Assembly: GCA_002900995.3 (NCBI GenBank)
Contig: PJEW03000013.1
Location: forward strand, 568,208-632,207
DNA from: Ganoderma boninense
Lineage: Eukaryota > Basidiomycota > Agaricomycetes > Polyporales > Polyporaceae
Length of the DNA: 64,000 nt
Reading direction: 5' to 3'
Below the pieces are notes generated by a model. That model saw only the letters and a list, made by a program, of their open reading frames with translations. It was not told the origin of the DNA and ran no database searches. Shown in pieces: positions 1 to 10,673 of this stretch (position 1 is the stretch's first letter; each line of letters starts with the position of its first letter). A program made the translations under genes and the position numbers.

Positions 1-523
1 GCCGCATGAGGGATGTGGTTCCTCCAACCCATTCGCTAAGCCTCCGACACCTGCGGAGAGCACTTCAGCCGATCCCGACAAAAAAGAAGAACAATCGCAA
101 GTGAAAAGTGACAGCAGACATACCAAACACATAAAGGGATTCACCCAAGTGCGGGGCAAGGACAACTTCTCTGACTGCTGCCTCCAGCGGGGGCCTGCCG
201 AGCACAGTCGATGTGGCGAGTCAGCTGCGACCGCTTCTTGCGCGGCTTGCTATTCGCCCGGGTTCGCCGGGAAGCTGGGAGAGAGAGGCGGACCCGACCG
301 CGACCAGCTACTAGTCCCGCGGATTGTACGCAGTGGGATCGGGGCTGAGAGGAAAGGGAAAGGGTGAATCTCGCATGAGAACGGCACAGTTCAGGATGTA
401 AATGTCAGGGGAAATACCACAAGGAGAAAGCGGAGGAGAAGGGACCTCGGAGCTTGAAAGCTTGATAGACGAAGGGAGGCCTCGAGAGCGCCGGGCCGGA
501 AGTCGGTGAATCTCGAAGCTTGA

Positions 524-732
524 CAGCTGTTTTCATAGGCCCCTCGGCTGCTTTTTTACACACACGAGCGGTCCTTCAGGTTCAGACACCGAAGGGGTGG
601 CATCAACGGAGAAGGCAGCTGAGGTTTTAATATTGAATCAGCGACGGGGTGAGATCAGTCGGATCACCCAGTTTAACATCCGCCCGTGTGTGCAAAAAGC
701 CGCCGAGGGGCCTATCGTTATGAAAACAGCTG
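524..732. repeat. 209-bp inverted-repeat (MITE-like) element
   Basis: The two ends are inverted copies of each other. The left end (524-572) starts CAGCTGTTTTCATA and continues through GGCCCCTCGGC, GCTTTTT and CACACACG. The right end (683-732) is the reverse complement with small indels. The interior is about 110 bp and has no ORF. This is the form of a short non-autonomous TIR element. No convincing target-site duplication is visible, so the family is unassigned. Confidence 0.6.
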
Positions 733-1815
733 GAACGTTTGAACGATGAACCTTGTCATCCACCCACACTTGCTGAACGTGAACATTCCCACCTTCTCCG
801 GTCACATGTATTCACTATCAGGTCTGGGGAGCGGCTCTCCCGTCCACCACCTCAAGCAGTCGCATCACTCGAGGCCGCTAGTCGCCTCGAAGGGCAAGAG
901 TACGTGCTGCCAGTGCTTTGACTGGACGGCCCATCTCCGCGAAGGTCTATCAGTAACTCTGTCCGGTTCCAGTCGTGCCGCACACGCGGTTCGTCATCAG
1001 AGTTCAACGCCCTCCGACCATCCAAGATCGGGTCGGCGAGCGAGCAATGGTAAGCTCCGACCCATAGAAGCAATGGAAGTTGCCTATCGCAGCGCCTCCA
1101 TGTACCCAAAACGTCGGAACGGGGGGGGGGTTGGTGCGCCGCATTCCGTCGTTTTCAGTACCGGATAGGCCCGATTTCTGATGGGTCCGAGAGGCCGCTC
1201 CCACATGAATTGGTGCTCCCATAGTGTTGCTGCCGCGGAACCCTCATCTGCCCACCCCCACCATGACCCGCAGAGATGCGAACCGCACAGCCTCTCGAGA
1301 TTCCGAGAATATTCCCGCCTTGAACCAATTTACTTCCCCAATTGCATCTCAGGCTCCAGCGGTCCGAATGGAGGTGAGAATAGCCACAATGGCTTGTGAT
1401 TGCTAATACCTAAGTCTCGAGTAGGATCCTTCTAACCTGCGGGTCCGCGCCCCTCTTCTCGACAAGCTCGAGTCTACAAACGTTGCAGGGAGGGTGCCAC
1501 ATCCGACCAACCATTATGGGATCACTGGAACAATCAAGTAAGTTACCCCTCGGGTGATGATTCAGTAACCTTCAACTCGCACTCTGATGTATTGTTGTAT
1601 AGGGAGACGTCCTGCATTCCGGTTCAAACCGTTCCTTCGCAGCTGATATCCACCGCCGCTTTACGAACTACGCATGTCCTCTCCTCTGGTCTCGTAATTG
1701 AAGTCGAAACGACCGAATGCCATGATCTGAACAAATTCCCGGACATGTTCAACAAACATGTAGGTTTCCAGCCATTCATGAAAGGTAGAAGCATGGCTAA
1801 TCCATTACGCGTTTA
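733..1815. other. No gene recognised
   Basis: Only short overlapping reading frames with no recognisable protein motif. There is a 9-G run near 1,122. A possible mini-exon (ATG at 1,516 with a GTAAGT donor at 1,538) lies upstream of the orphan gene that follows, but I could not join it in frame. Confidence 0.5.
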
Positions 1816-1829
1816 TGCATCAGACTGTT

Positions 1830-2450
1830 GCCAGGACGGCTAGCCCCGAACCGACTCACAACGACTATCTTCATGATGACGAGTCTTCCTTGATGAGCGA
1901 TGAAGTAAGCGTTATGTTCGTATTCAAGATAAGTCTAGCTGATAATTCGGTCCAACAAGACTGCGAATTGTGCCGCTCCCTATGCGGAGGAATGGGACAC
2001 TTATCCTCCCGGGCAACGCGACGATTACTTCTTCGATCTTTCACAAGATCTGACATCGCAACTTGGCCATTCTCGTTGTACTATTTCGGATGGTCTAGCC
2101 CAATGTCAGGCCGCTATTACCGCCCAACCTCTTGTGTGTTTTCGCGTCGTCCATGACTCCGACATGCTAGACTGATTAAAGCTTTGTTTCAGGTTGTGAC
2201 CACTGCTAGCTCCGAACTGGGTCATGATGACGACAGTCGTCTAGACAGCGACGCCGTAAGCCTTACATACGGCAGCATTGCTGGTCGAGCTGACGTGCTC
2301 TGCGATCTGCCCCCACACCCATGCCTCCATGCCTCGGAACAGGACAATTTCCCCCCCGGACAAGGGGGCGATTACTATTTCAACCAACAGATTAAACATC
2401 TTGGACTGGAAATCGAACCTTTCTACCTTGGTGATACCTGGAGACTCAAA
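1830..2450 (+). repeat. Tandem duplication of an exon block
   Basis: Two adjacent blocks are diverged copies. Block 1 (about 1,830-2,192) has an exon encoding TASPEPTHNDYLHDDESS, a GTAAGC donor, then YPPGQRDDYFFD. Block 2 (2,193-about 2,450) has TTASSELGHDDDSRLDSDA, a GTAAGC donor, then FPPGQGGDYYFN. Order, donor position and residue pattern match, so one arose from the other. Block 2 continues in frame into the rest of the gene. Block 1 reaches a stop and may be skipped. Confidence 0.55.
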
Positions 2451-3339
2451 TTTATTCCTACTATTCTGATGTTCCTGGGCAGTCGAAGTAATCCATGGGA
2501 CTGGTCTGGAGACACCTTCGTGTCTCTTCTCCGACATGTATGGACGATTGTATACGGCGACACCGCATGGTCAGATGAAGATGGATACCTTGTTTGTTCG
2601 CTTGTGAGTTCCAATTGCTCTTGCTCTGTGCGCCACGGTACATTAAGCACACCTCTACAGGCAACAGAGAGCGTGGCTGCCTGGTTTGACTCGTTTGCGT
2701 CAACTGCCTTGGCTGCAATTGAGATCTATCTAAAGCGCTCCACCGACGGCCGTCCCAGCTTCTCACAGTGGTCAATGCTCTGTAAGAAAATGGTGCACGA
2801 CGGTACAGTGGTCTATGAGTGTCCTGATGGTGCGAACTCTCCGGTATGTTCTCCGCGCCACTCTCCGTGACCGATCCTGAGTAATTGCCTAGGGCACTTA
2901 CGGCTCGCCATTCGTCCTCGCTCCGCTGGCAGCCCACATGCAGGCCATCCGTGGTGCGGTGCAGGGAGTCACTGGAGACGATGACGACGATCAAGTAGCC
3001 TTTCCGTACGGAGCCGTCGGTTTGGCTGCGGCCGCGGTATGAGCTGTCAATAGCACACCACCGATGATGGTGCTGACTTCTGGGGACTAGGCGTTCCGCG
3101 CTGCCATGCTCGTCGGGATGGAATTGGTTGAGTATGATGGAGATGGCAGTTTGGTTATCAAGGCTCCCCCCACCGACGGCCTGAACATTCCCACAATGAA
3201 CACGTTATTCACTCAATCCACGGCAGGAGGAACGGCGAGGGAATTTTCTACATGGGCTCGGAGCCTGGAGGATCACGGATTGTGCGCGATCTTGTCCCGC
3301 GCGAATGCGTTCTCCCTCGACCTCAGTGCGCCGGGATGA
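2193..3339 (+). CDS. Orphan Agaricomycetes protein, five or more exons
   Basis: Exons 2,193-2,255, 2,343-2,603, 2,661-2,843, 2,893-3,036 and 3,091-3,339 join in phase through consensus introns (GTAAGC, GTGAGT, GTATGT and GTATGA donors) and give about 299 residues ending in TGA. The 5' end is not settled; an upstream exon near 1,516 or in the duplicated block is likely. The product begins acidic, then has an EPFYLGDTWRLKFIPTILMF core and Ala-rich helical stretches. From memory it resembles an uncharacterised family that recurs in repeat-rich parts of mushroom genomes. There is no catalytic motif, signal peptide or obvious membrane segment. Clean splicing argues for a real gene; its function is unknown. 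Confidence 0.6.
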
Positions 3340-5430
3340 CATGGGAGGGGAGAGCGTGACAACCAGTGACACATAGCGATCACATGTTGACTCCGAATGC
3401 TACGCACTTTCATCCCGTCTCAAGGTCGTCCTCGATTAACCGCACAGTCCGGGGTAGACCAGTCATCGCTGTCTGAGCTCTTGCCAACTACATTACTCTG
3501 ATTGCGAAACAGCAGAAAATATATACAGAGAGCTTGGTGAAGTGAAATGGGTTGGATTACACCAGTAAAACTGGTGCGCGAGACATTAAAGAGGGACAGA
3601 GGGCGGGAATAGCCGGACGGTTGCATGGCGAACAAACGGCGCTTGGCCGGGAATGTGGCGCAACGTCGCAACGCAAGTTAGGTGGGCGCCAACTCTCATG
3701 TTCCTTGACTACCGACGACTTACACGTCCTCTGCTTGCCTGCAAATGGTGTCTTCAGACCCGCCGCAGGTGTGCAACCCTTGCCTGTCTGCTTCCACTAG
3801 GGGAAATCTCGTTTTGTGCGGCGGATTGGAGGGCTCTCAACGTTCATGGTACGTGGCTCGCCCAATTCGAATCTCCCACTGTCTGACTGACCTGTTCTCT
3901 GGCATTGATGTAGGGTCAGTGCCCTCTCTGCGAGCGTAACGCTTCATCGTGGGTCAAGCCAGGTGCGCCTGGGTTGGTTTACCCAACACCGGGTGCGCGC
4001 AGCGCCATGATAGCTGTATGCGTCTCCGAAGGGAGGAAGGCCTAAGGCGTGGACCCTGTCTTCCTCTCGATGCCTCCGCGTGGGGGCGCGTCCGTGTGAG
4101 TGCTGCTGCCGGCTGCAGAGGGCCGCTTGGTACGTGCCTTTCCCTTTTCACAATTTCTTCCGTCCCGCTCTTCCCCCGTATTCCACCGGATCCGTTGCGA
4201 AGAGCGAGTTGGGCCTATGTTGGTTCGCGCGCCCAACACCGGGACCGTGCCGTGCCGCGTCGTTCAAGTTTGCATCTCCACACAAGCATGCAACTCACGC
4301 TGTGATCTTTCTTTACTCTCGTGTCCAGGATGGGATCGATGAGCGGATGGGGTCGCAACCGGAAGCCGATCGCCCGCCAGTCCTGAAGCCAGCGTCCAGG
4401 AAGAGGAGCTCTGGGGACCGGCGAGCTACCGCTACGGCTGGAGCGCAACATCTGTGGCCTTTGCACCGGGTCCACGCATGGTTCTCAAGAAGTTGTGTCA
4501 GGGCCCATTTGGCGACACAGACGGGAAATCGTCCATCTCGCCCTCTTCCCCCAGCGCACTTTCCTGTTGGACACGGAATACGAGCCACATGGAGGTAAGT
4601 AAGTCTTCGACCTGTCCGCGTTTGGACCAGGCATTGATTGATCTGAAATTTTCGATGTCCTCGTGTAGACGGTACGACGCCTTCAAGGTGACGATCACCG
4701 CCGCAGGAGATTGAGGGAGGGATCATGGGATAGCGAGGACGCGGTCGGGTAGCGCGACGGCGCAAAGTCTCCCGGTGCGTTATCCTCCGACGCATACACT
4801 CGGTGTCGCCCCGGCTCACGGACCGCAGCCTGCTGGGTTCGGCCACATCGTCGCCTTTCCGGAGTCGCTGGTCTCGACTGTCAACTGCATGGCCTTTGTT
4901 GCCACCTTCGCCGCCGTACACATTGCCGCCAACAAGGCGCGGCGCAAGCTCAGGCTGCCGGCACTCAAGTCGCCCTCTCCGGAAACTGGAGGCTTGATCG
5001 TCACGCGGTCCAGTGCGACGGCGATTGATGGAGATCGACGGCCGATGGTTAGAATGTAATACTGGAAGGTATGTCACATGCGAGGCCTGTCACCGGTTGC
5101 CGGCCAGCCACATGGATGACACGTTATGCGAACAGATGCTGACGCGCAAATCTAAAGTGTCCAACGCGCTTGGGGCGACCCCAAACACTGTCATCTGCGC
5201 GCGTTCAAGAAGGGAGAAATGAAGGAATAGTGCCTCGGAGTTCAGATAAGAGCTCAGGGCCCGGGGACCAGGCTGGGGAGGACGAGGGCGAGCCAAAGCG
5301 CACGACGCGCAAGAAGCAGTGTAGCGAGTGGTCCGAGCATCCTGTCTCCGGAAACAGAGTCAAGAACCCGGACGAAAGTCGCATGGCTGTCGACAAGGAG
5401 AACGGAGACTCGGAGGGGAGGAGGAAGATT
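3340..5430. other. No firm gene; weak Cys-rich exon candidate
   Basis: Many overlapping frames, none convincing. The best candidate is a plus-strand stretch near 3,650-3,850 with LACKWCLQTRRRC that could splice over a short intron to GQCPLCERN near 3,915. Such small Cys clusters occur in retroelement-linked fungal proteins, but no start or coherent length can be fixed. Confidence 0.3.
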
Positions 5431-5432
5431 GA

Positions 5433-5536
5433 GGAGACTCGGACTCGGACGGGTTTGGATTTGGACGGACTTGGACTCGGACGGACTCGGACTCGGACGG
5501 GCTTGGACTCGGACTCGGACTCGGACTCGGGCTCTA
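5433..5536 (+). repeat. GGACTC hexanucleotide repeat tract
   Basis: Imperfect tandem GGACTC/GGACGG units over about 100 bp. Read in frame they give alternating TR, DL, GL and SD dipeptides. This is a simple-sequence tract and not evidence of a folded protein. Confidence 0.8.
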
Positions 5537-5681
5537 GCTTAGGGTCGGAAGCGGTGAAGGAAGGGGGAGAATGGGGGCGAAGTCCGAGGTCCGTTGCCGC
5601 TTGAACTTCTGTCGCGAAAATCTCTGAGAAGATGCCGGGACGTAGGTATCGATGCTCTTCTCGCAGGACGCGGCAGGACGC

Positions 5682-6655
5682 TCATCCTCTGCCTGCACGA
5701 TATATCACAGTTGTTCCTGCTCCGCTGTGTGGAGACGGACGCGGAGACGGCGGTTCGGCAGAGAAGGGAGTACAAGGGAGTACATGCTCTTTATGCCGCC
5801 GTCTGAGGCCCAGCGCGCGTTGTGCGACGTCTGGCTGCAGGGCGACAAGGCGTAGTGACAGCACCTCATCGACGGGATCTGCACGGAGGAGGAACGGCTG
5901 GAGATGGGGCCCGGCAGGCTTGCCGTTGGGAAGAGCGAAGTCCCTAGACTTGATCAGACTCGATGGCACAACCGACTTGACCGACTCGGTCGTCTCCGTT
6001 TTCAGTGGCGAGGGCTGCACCCCAGTCGAAATGTTGAGCGGAGCCACGTTCGACCGGCGGTTAGTGGAAAGGTGCGGACGTGCCCTATTCAGCTCGGCAG
6101 GCATTAAGATGGGGGATATGGGAAGGGACTCCGTGGACGAGCCATGAGGCGGGTACCAGAGGACGGACGCATCCATCTCCCGCAGGCTGTCTACTTGGCT
6201 GGTCGGCGCCATCTCACCGAGTAGGGCGGGAAGCGTCTGCGTCGACTGCGAGCCAGCCTCGAAGTGCAGGGAGGCGTGCATCCGGTTGTGGCCAAGGTCA
6301 AACCAAACTCGTACTCTTCCCGCTGCTCGGGGGACATCGACGCCATTGACGGTGCGGTGAGTTCCACATCGTTCGAACTCGAGGTCTCCGCAACTGACGC
6401 CTCTTCCAAGTCAAACGGAGGCGTTGACGCAGAACTGTCCGGAGCGGTGGAAGAGGCAGGGACCGACTGTGTGTGCGACAAGTCGGTGTCCTGGCCCTCT
6501 GGCTCCTTCGCATTTTCTGCATCGTCGTCCTTAGTGCTCGATCTGTTTTGGTGGTGGATGCTTCGGCGACAAATCAGGATGCGCGTTGACGAAGGCCGAA
6601 AGCTTGGGTCGCTCTTGGGGTCGGGGAAGTTTCCACCGAATCGTCGAAGCACCAT
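5682..6655 (-). pseudogene. Possible decayed Ser-rich coding region
   Basis: Two minus-strand frames follow one another with a one-base shift near 6,285. The first includes an acidic/Ser stretch ending SPEQREEYEFGLTLATT; the second continues for about 200 residues. Composition is plausible for coding sequence, but no family is recognised and there is no splice-supported model. It may be a decayed gag-like or orphan gene, or chance. Confidence 0.22.
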
Positions 6656-8094
6656 GTCTGCAAGGCTGAATGTTGTTTCCCGTTCGTCGCGGGATTCAGG
6701 CAGGGGGGGGGAACGAGCTGGATGGTCTGCCGGGACGTGATCCTGTTCCGCTGGTCAAACGATGCACAGCTTGCGAGACTGTCTTCGGCGACGGCTGGTC
6801 CACGGCGCGTTAGCTCGGGGGCCACGAGGTCCTGTTGATCGGCCAGTCCGCGGGCATGCTGGACAATGCCGTCGAGGACTGGACAGTCGGGCACGAGGGC
6901 TGGTCTATTTGCCGCGCCGATCGGAGTATGGACGTGGAGCTGCGCAAGCAGGAGATGCGCTTGCAAGAGGGCGGTGATGCACCAGACGCGGGCCGGGTGC
7001 TCCTCTTCAGCAGGGGTCAGGCTGCCTCGGTCTCGACCTCGTCGGGCCGGCACGGGCACGGTTTACGACCAAGTTTACGACCAAGGCTCGGTAAGTCTAT
7101 GATGCTCTCTCTGGTCTGCGGCCGCCACAGCCCGAGCTCACGCCCACTTCGCTGCAGAACCCGCAAGCGAATCTGGAGACGCGAGATGAGGTCGAGCGCA
7201 CCACGTCTCCCAGATGAGGCCAGTGCTGGTCTTCCGCATGTTCTGTGCGCAGACAAAGAAGACGAGGCACACGCACCGCGCTACATGCTGGTGTAACCTG
7301 CACAGGCTGCGCAGTGTGACTCGTCCTGCAATCCCTTGATGTCCAGCACTGGCGACGGCTGTCCTAGCTTGGACCAGAGCTATCAGTTCGTAATAGCGGA
7401 AATGAAGTTGGAGCAGACCCATGTGCACCGTCGTGGGCTGATGGCTGGTATAGCTCCGCGATTAATGAAGGTACGTTGTTGATGCAGTATCTGTGTGATT
7501 TGGGTGTTGATTCTCACTTCATCTCCGCTAGGCGATGTTGTTGCTATTGTTTCAAAGGTAACTCGTCACGGGCGCAGAATGTCGGGATATTTCGTCAGCC
7601 CTTCAGCGCCTTTGTGGCTGGTCTTCGAAGAAATTCATCTGGTAACTTCGACTACCACTACTTGAACACACCGCGACATGGACGAACGTCTGCCTGATCC
7701 TTCGCCACCGTTTGTCTTGGTGCTCCAACTCGAACCAACAGTCCCTTCGCGTTTCTGACTTTCCCCTGTATCTTATTGTATCCTTGGCTCGGACTAACGG
7801 GTCAGTATATTTCTTTCGCGAACTTGCTTGCCTTTCCACCACTGACTGGAGAGTAAGGTGGCTTCTGACAAGACCCCAAGCTTGGATGGGTCAGGCGGCG
7901 AGTTCTCGAACCCTGTCCTGCGGCCCGTGGAGGCGGCATCGTGCTGCGTCATCCTGGTGGGAAACAACAACATCAGAGTGTTCGGCTTAGTGAACTTTGG
8001 GCCCTTTTCCTGCTTCGGAACATTCACTCATCGTATTCGAAGCGCCCATGGTAAACCCCCAAGAATTCGCCCATCCAATGATTCACGAGTATGG
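6656..8094. other. No gene recognised
   Basis: Overlapping frames on both strands without motifs or a consistent exon chain. Confidence 0.45.
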
Positions 8095-8156
8095 ACCGTG
8101 GTTGCAACAATTCTCACGCAAACGAACCGTGGTTGCAATGATTCGCACGCAAACGA
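8095..8156 (+). repeat. Two 31-bp direct repeats upstream of DUF6698 gene
   Basis: Units 8,095-8,125 and 8,126-8,156 both read ACCGTGGTTGCAA..., then ...CACGCAAACGA, differing at a few positions. They sit just upstream of the TATA-like box of the next gene and could be a duplicated regulatory site. Confidence 0.6.
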
Positions 8157-8180
8157 ACATGGTCGCCTACACCAGCAACT

Positions 8181-8313
8181 TATAAACCCTAGATTCCTCG
8201 TCGCCTCCCCCCTCGCGTCTTTTTCCCTCACCACACCCCTCCACGCATCCCCCCTCTCCCCCTACGTTCACCTATCCCTCGCCCTCCCTCTGCTCCAGGC
8301 CCGGTACCTCAAC
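8181..8313 (+). promoter_or_regulatory. TATA-like box and CT-rich start region
   Basis: TATAAA at 8,181-8,186 is followed by about 100 bp of very pyrimidine-rich sequence (8,200-8,300) and then the start codon at 8,314. A TATA box followed by a CT-rich tract is a common core-promoter layout in mushroom genomes. Confidence 0.5.
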
Positions 8314-9737
8314 ATGGCGGATGTGAACTTCCCTCCCCAGCAGGGGCCGGAACGCCATGACGAACACCCCGATAGAGCCTTGTCTCGTCGCAGGAGAGTG
8401 TAAGCTGTCGTTCAGCTCCGTTTCCACCGCCTACTCACTCCACCTCTTGGACGAGCAGTGTCCGGAACTTCTGGAATCTCCAAGGTCGTAACATCGGACG
8501 GACCATACATCCCTTCGCCGACGTCAAGCAGCTCATCCTCGATGGCGTCGAATTTGACCAGCACATGTCTCAGCTGCCGGAAGCTGAGCTTGAGATGTAC
8601 CCTGCCGAGTACGCTACGTCCACTGATGTCCCCAACGTTGCTTACTCGCGTTCTGTCCAGGACCCGTTTGCAGTACAAAATCTATCGTCACCTGCTCCGC
8701 GTCCTCCCTGGCCTGGAGGAAGCATTGACAGCAGATGCCCTCAATGTTACTCGGTTCAATCTGATTACCTCCCTCGTACGTGGATCTCAGTATGATTAAT
8801 TCGTGCATTGACGTGTCACTCGGTGTTCAGGTTCAACGCGGTGTTGGCGCTACGGTTTTCGAGGACATCCAGGGCGTGAAGGCCGCCATTGTGAATTGGA
8901 TCACCGACCCAGCGGACGGTCTTGTGCGGCCTATAGCTCCCACTAGTATGTCCGGTCGTGGTTTCAATCACGAAGCAACCGGCAGTGAACTTTGTCCTGC
9001 TGGCCTTGACTGGAACGACCCAAGGTGCGTTGGCTGACTACGAACTGTATTAGTAAGGGGGTCTGACGAACTGGAACCAACTCCAGCATCAGATCTGCCC
9101 TAAAGACAGGGACGATGGTCGTCCACAGCGACCAGTGGCCGACATTCTTCTACCTGGATGGTAACTATGAGGCCGCGCATCCGTGGAAAGGACTCCTTCG
9201 TGGCCGTCTCCTTGTGAACGTGAGCAACCGTCCACCTGTCTCTGTGTGGCCTGGCTTACTGGTTGGCAATCTCTCCTAGGCGTTCAAGCACGTTTTCACG
9301 TCTCCGAGCTCCGTCGATGACTCCAGCCGGTCGACCAAGTCTAGTAATGCCGCGATCCATGGCATGACCAAAGTAACGGAGGCCTCTATCGCGTATATTG
9401 CGATGATCGTAAGCCCTCCTTGCCGTACGAGCTCCCAGGGGAGCGCAGACTGACCTCTAGGTCCATTTTTCTCTCAGTTCCCGGGAGACCTTTACCAGCA
9501 ACGACACGGTTTCTAGCTACCAGACGTTCTACAACGTGCTTCTGTCGTTCCTCACCCACCCTGACGAGCGCGAGAACGTGAATGACCTCCTCGTATGGTG
9601 GAATGAGTACGTAATATTTGTTCTCGGCCGCGACTCGCGCGAGGACGTACTAACGAAGCTACCTATTCAGGCAGGTGTTCCCCTGGGCCGTCGCCGTCTT
9701 CCGCGCGTCGACTGACGTGTTGATGGAGTGCCAGTGA
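8314..9737 (+). CDS. DUF6698-family protein, intact, eight exons
   Basis: Exons 8,314-8,399, 8,459-8,596, 8,661-8,775, 8,831-9,024, 9,087-9,219, 9,280-9,408, 9,461-9,606 and 9,671-9,737 join in phase (1,008 nt, 335 aa) with GT-AG introns of about 50-64 bp. The order of conserved blocks matches DUF6698 as I know it: a basic N-terminus, RLQYKIYRHLLRVLPGLEEA, a VNWITDP block, GRGFNHEATG, LCPAGLDWNDP, DQWPTFFY, WKGLLRGRLLV, AFKHVFTSPSSVDD, GMTKVTEASIAYIAM, then a C-terminal LLVWWNEQVF. The family is abundant in Agaricomycetes, usually in repeat-rich DNA, and has no established function. There are no lesions, unlike the neighbouring elements. The start is the first ATG in frame after the CT-rich tract. 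Confidence 0.85.
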
Positions 9738-10286
9738 AGAGTCCCGATATCGCTACCCTGAACTTCCTGGTAAGTCGCATCCAAATCCTCCGACTGTGGC
9801 AGCGGTGATTGTCTGCAGGTCTGGTTTAGACCATCTTCCCTTGCGACTTGGCACCTTTCACCCTTATGGCCATTCGGACCCAATTCCCCTCTTCCTGTCG
9901 TCCTGGCATCTCTGGCATACCTGACCCCAGTGAGCATAACGATATCTTTCACCGCACACTGCCACATTTACCCCCGACGGTGTGGAACACGAGACTGACT
10001 GCACGTTGCAGGTGTTTCCAATTGCGTCTCGATAACACGATGATATCCTACAAACCTTGCTCCTCCCTCGTCGCCATGCCCGCCTGTCTCACACCGACTA
10101 TCAGTGTGCTCAGTTCTCCGGCTTCCCGCCCAGATGACCGTCCAGTTGTCCCACAAGGTACGTTGCAACTTAGATAGCCTGTGTTTAAGTTCAACTTTCC
10201 GCGGCCGTTGGTCAAAGTTAACAAGCCAGCGGCAGACCGTCCAGGTTATCGGTGTGTTATCTTCCTGTGACATGCTACAAATAGAT
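9738..10286. other. No gene recognised
   Basis: Downstream of the DUF6698 stop. Only short unrelated frames. Confidence 0.45.
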
Positions 10287-10480
10287 ATCACTTGGCTCTA
10301 AGTACCGTAGGGGGACCTGCGACACGGTTCATAAGCCGTCCTGGCGGTGCCGAGGTCTGCCTTTCTGTGGACTGCCTCCAGTGTCCAGCGTGCTGACATC
10401 ACTTGGCTCTAGATACCGTAAAGGGACCTGCGACACGGTTCATAAGCCATCTTGGCCGTGCCGAGGTCTGCCTTTCTGTG
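10287..10480 (+). repeat. Direct repeat, two 83-bp copies, period 111 bp
   Basis: Copies at 10,287-10,369 and 10,398-10,480 share ATCACTTGGCTCTA, ACCTGCGACACGGTTCATAA and GCCGAGGTCTGCCTTTCTGT with a few mismatches. No coding potential is evident. Confidence 0.8.
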
Positions 10481-10673
10481 ACAAACTTCCGGGGTCGAAC
10501 GCATGGATAACAAGGTCCTTGTGAAGACAGTGCGCTGGATACTACCAAGGTGAGATTCTAAATACCCGCATAACAGGCCTACCTAGGATTAAATTGAATT
10601 GTCTGGCGCCTTATCAGACTGATGTTCATTTGAGATATTGTGGCGAATATATAAAAATGTTTTGAAGTGCATG

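Noticed and set aside
5170..5604. Plus-strand frame with TRTRTGLDLDGLGLG
   Set aside because: Driven by the GGACTC repeat; no start context, family or splicing support.
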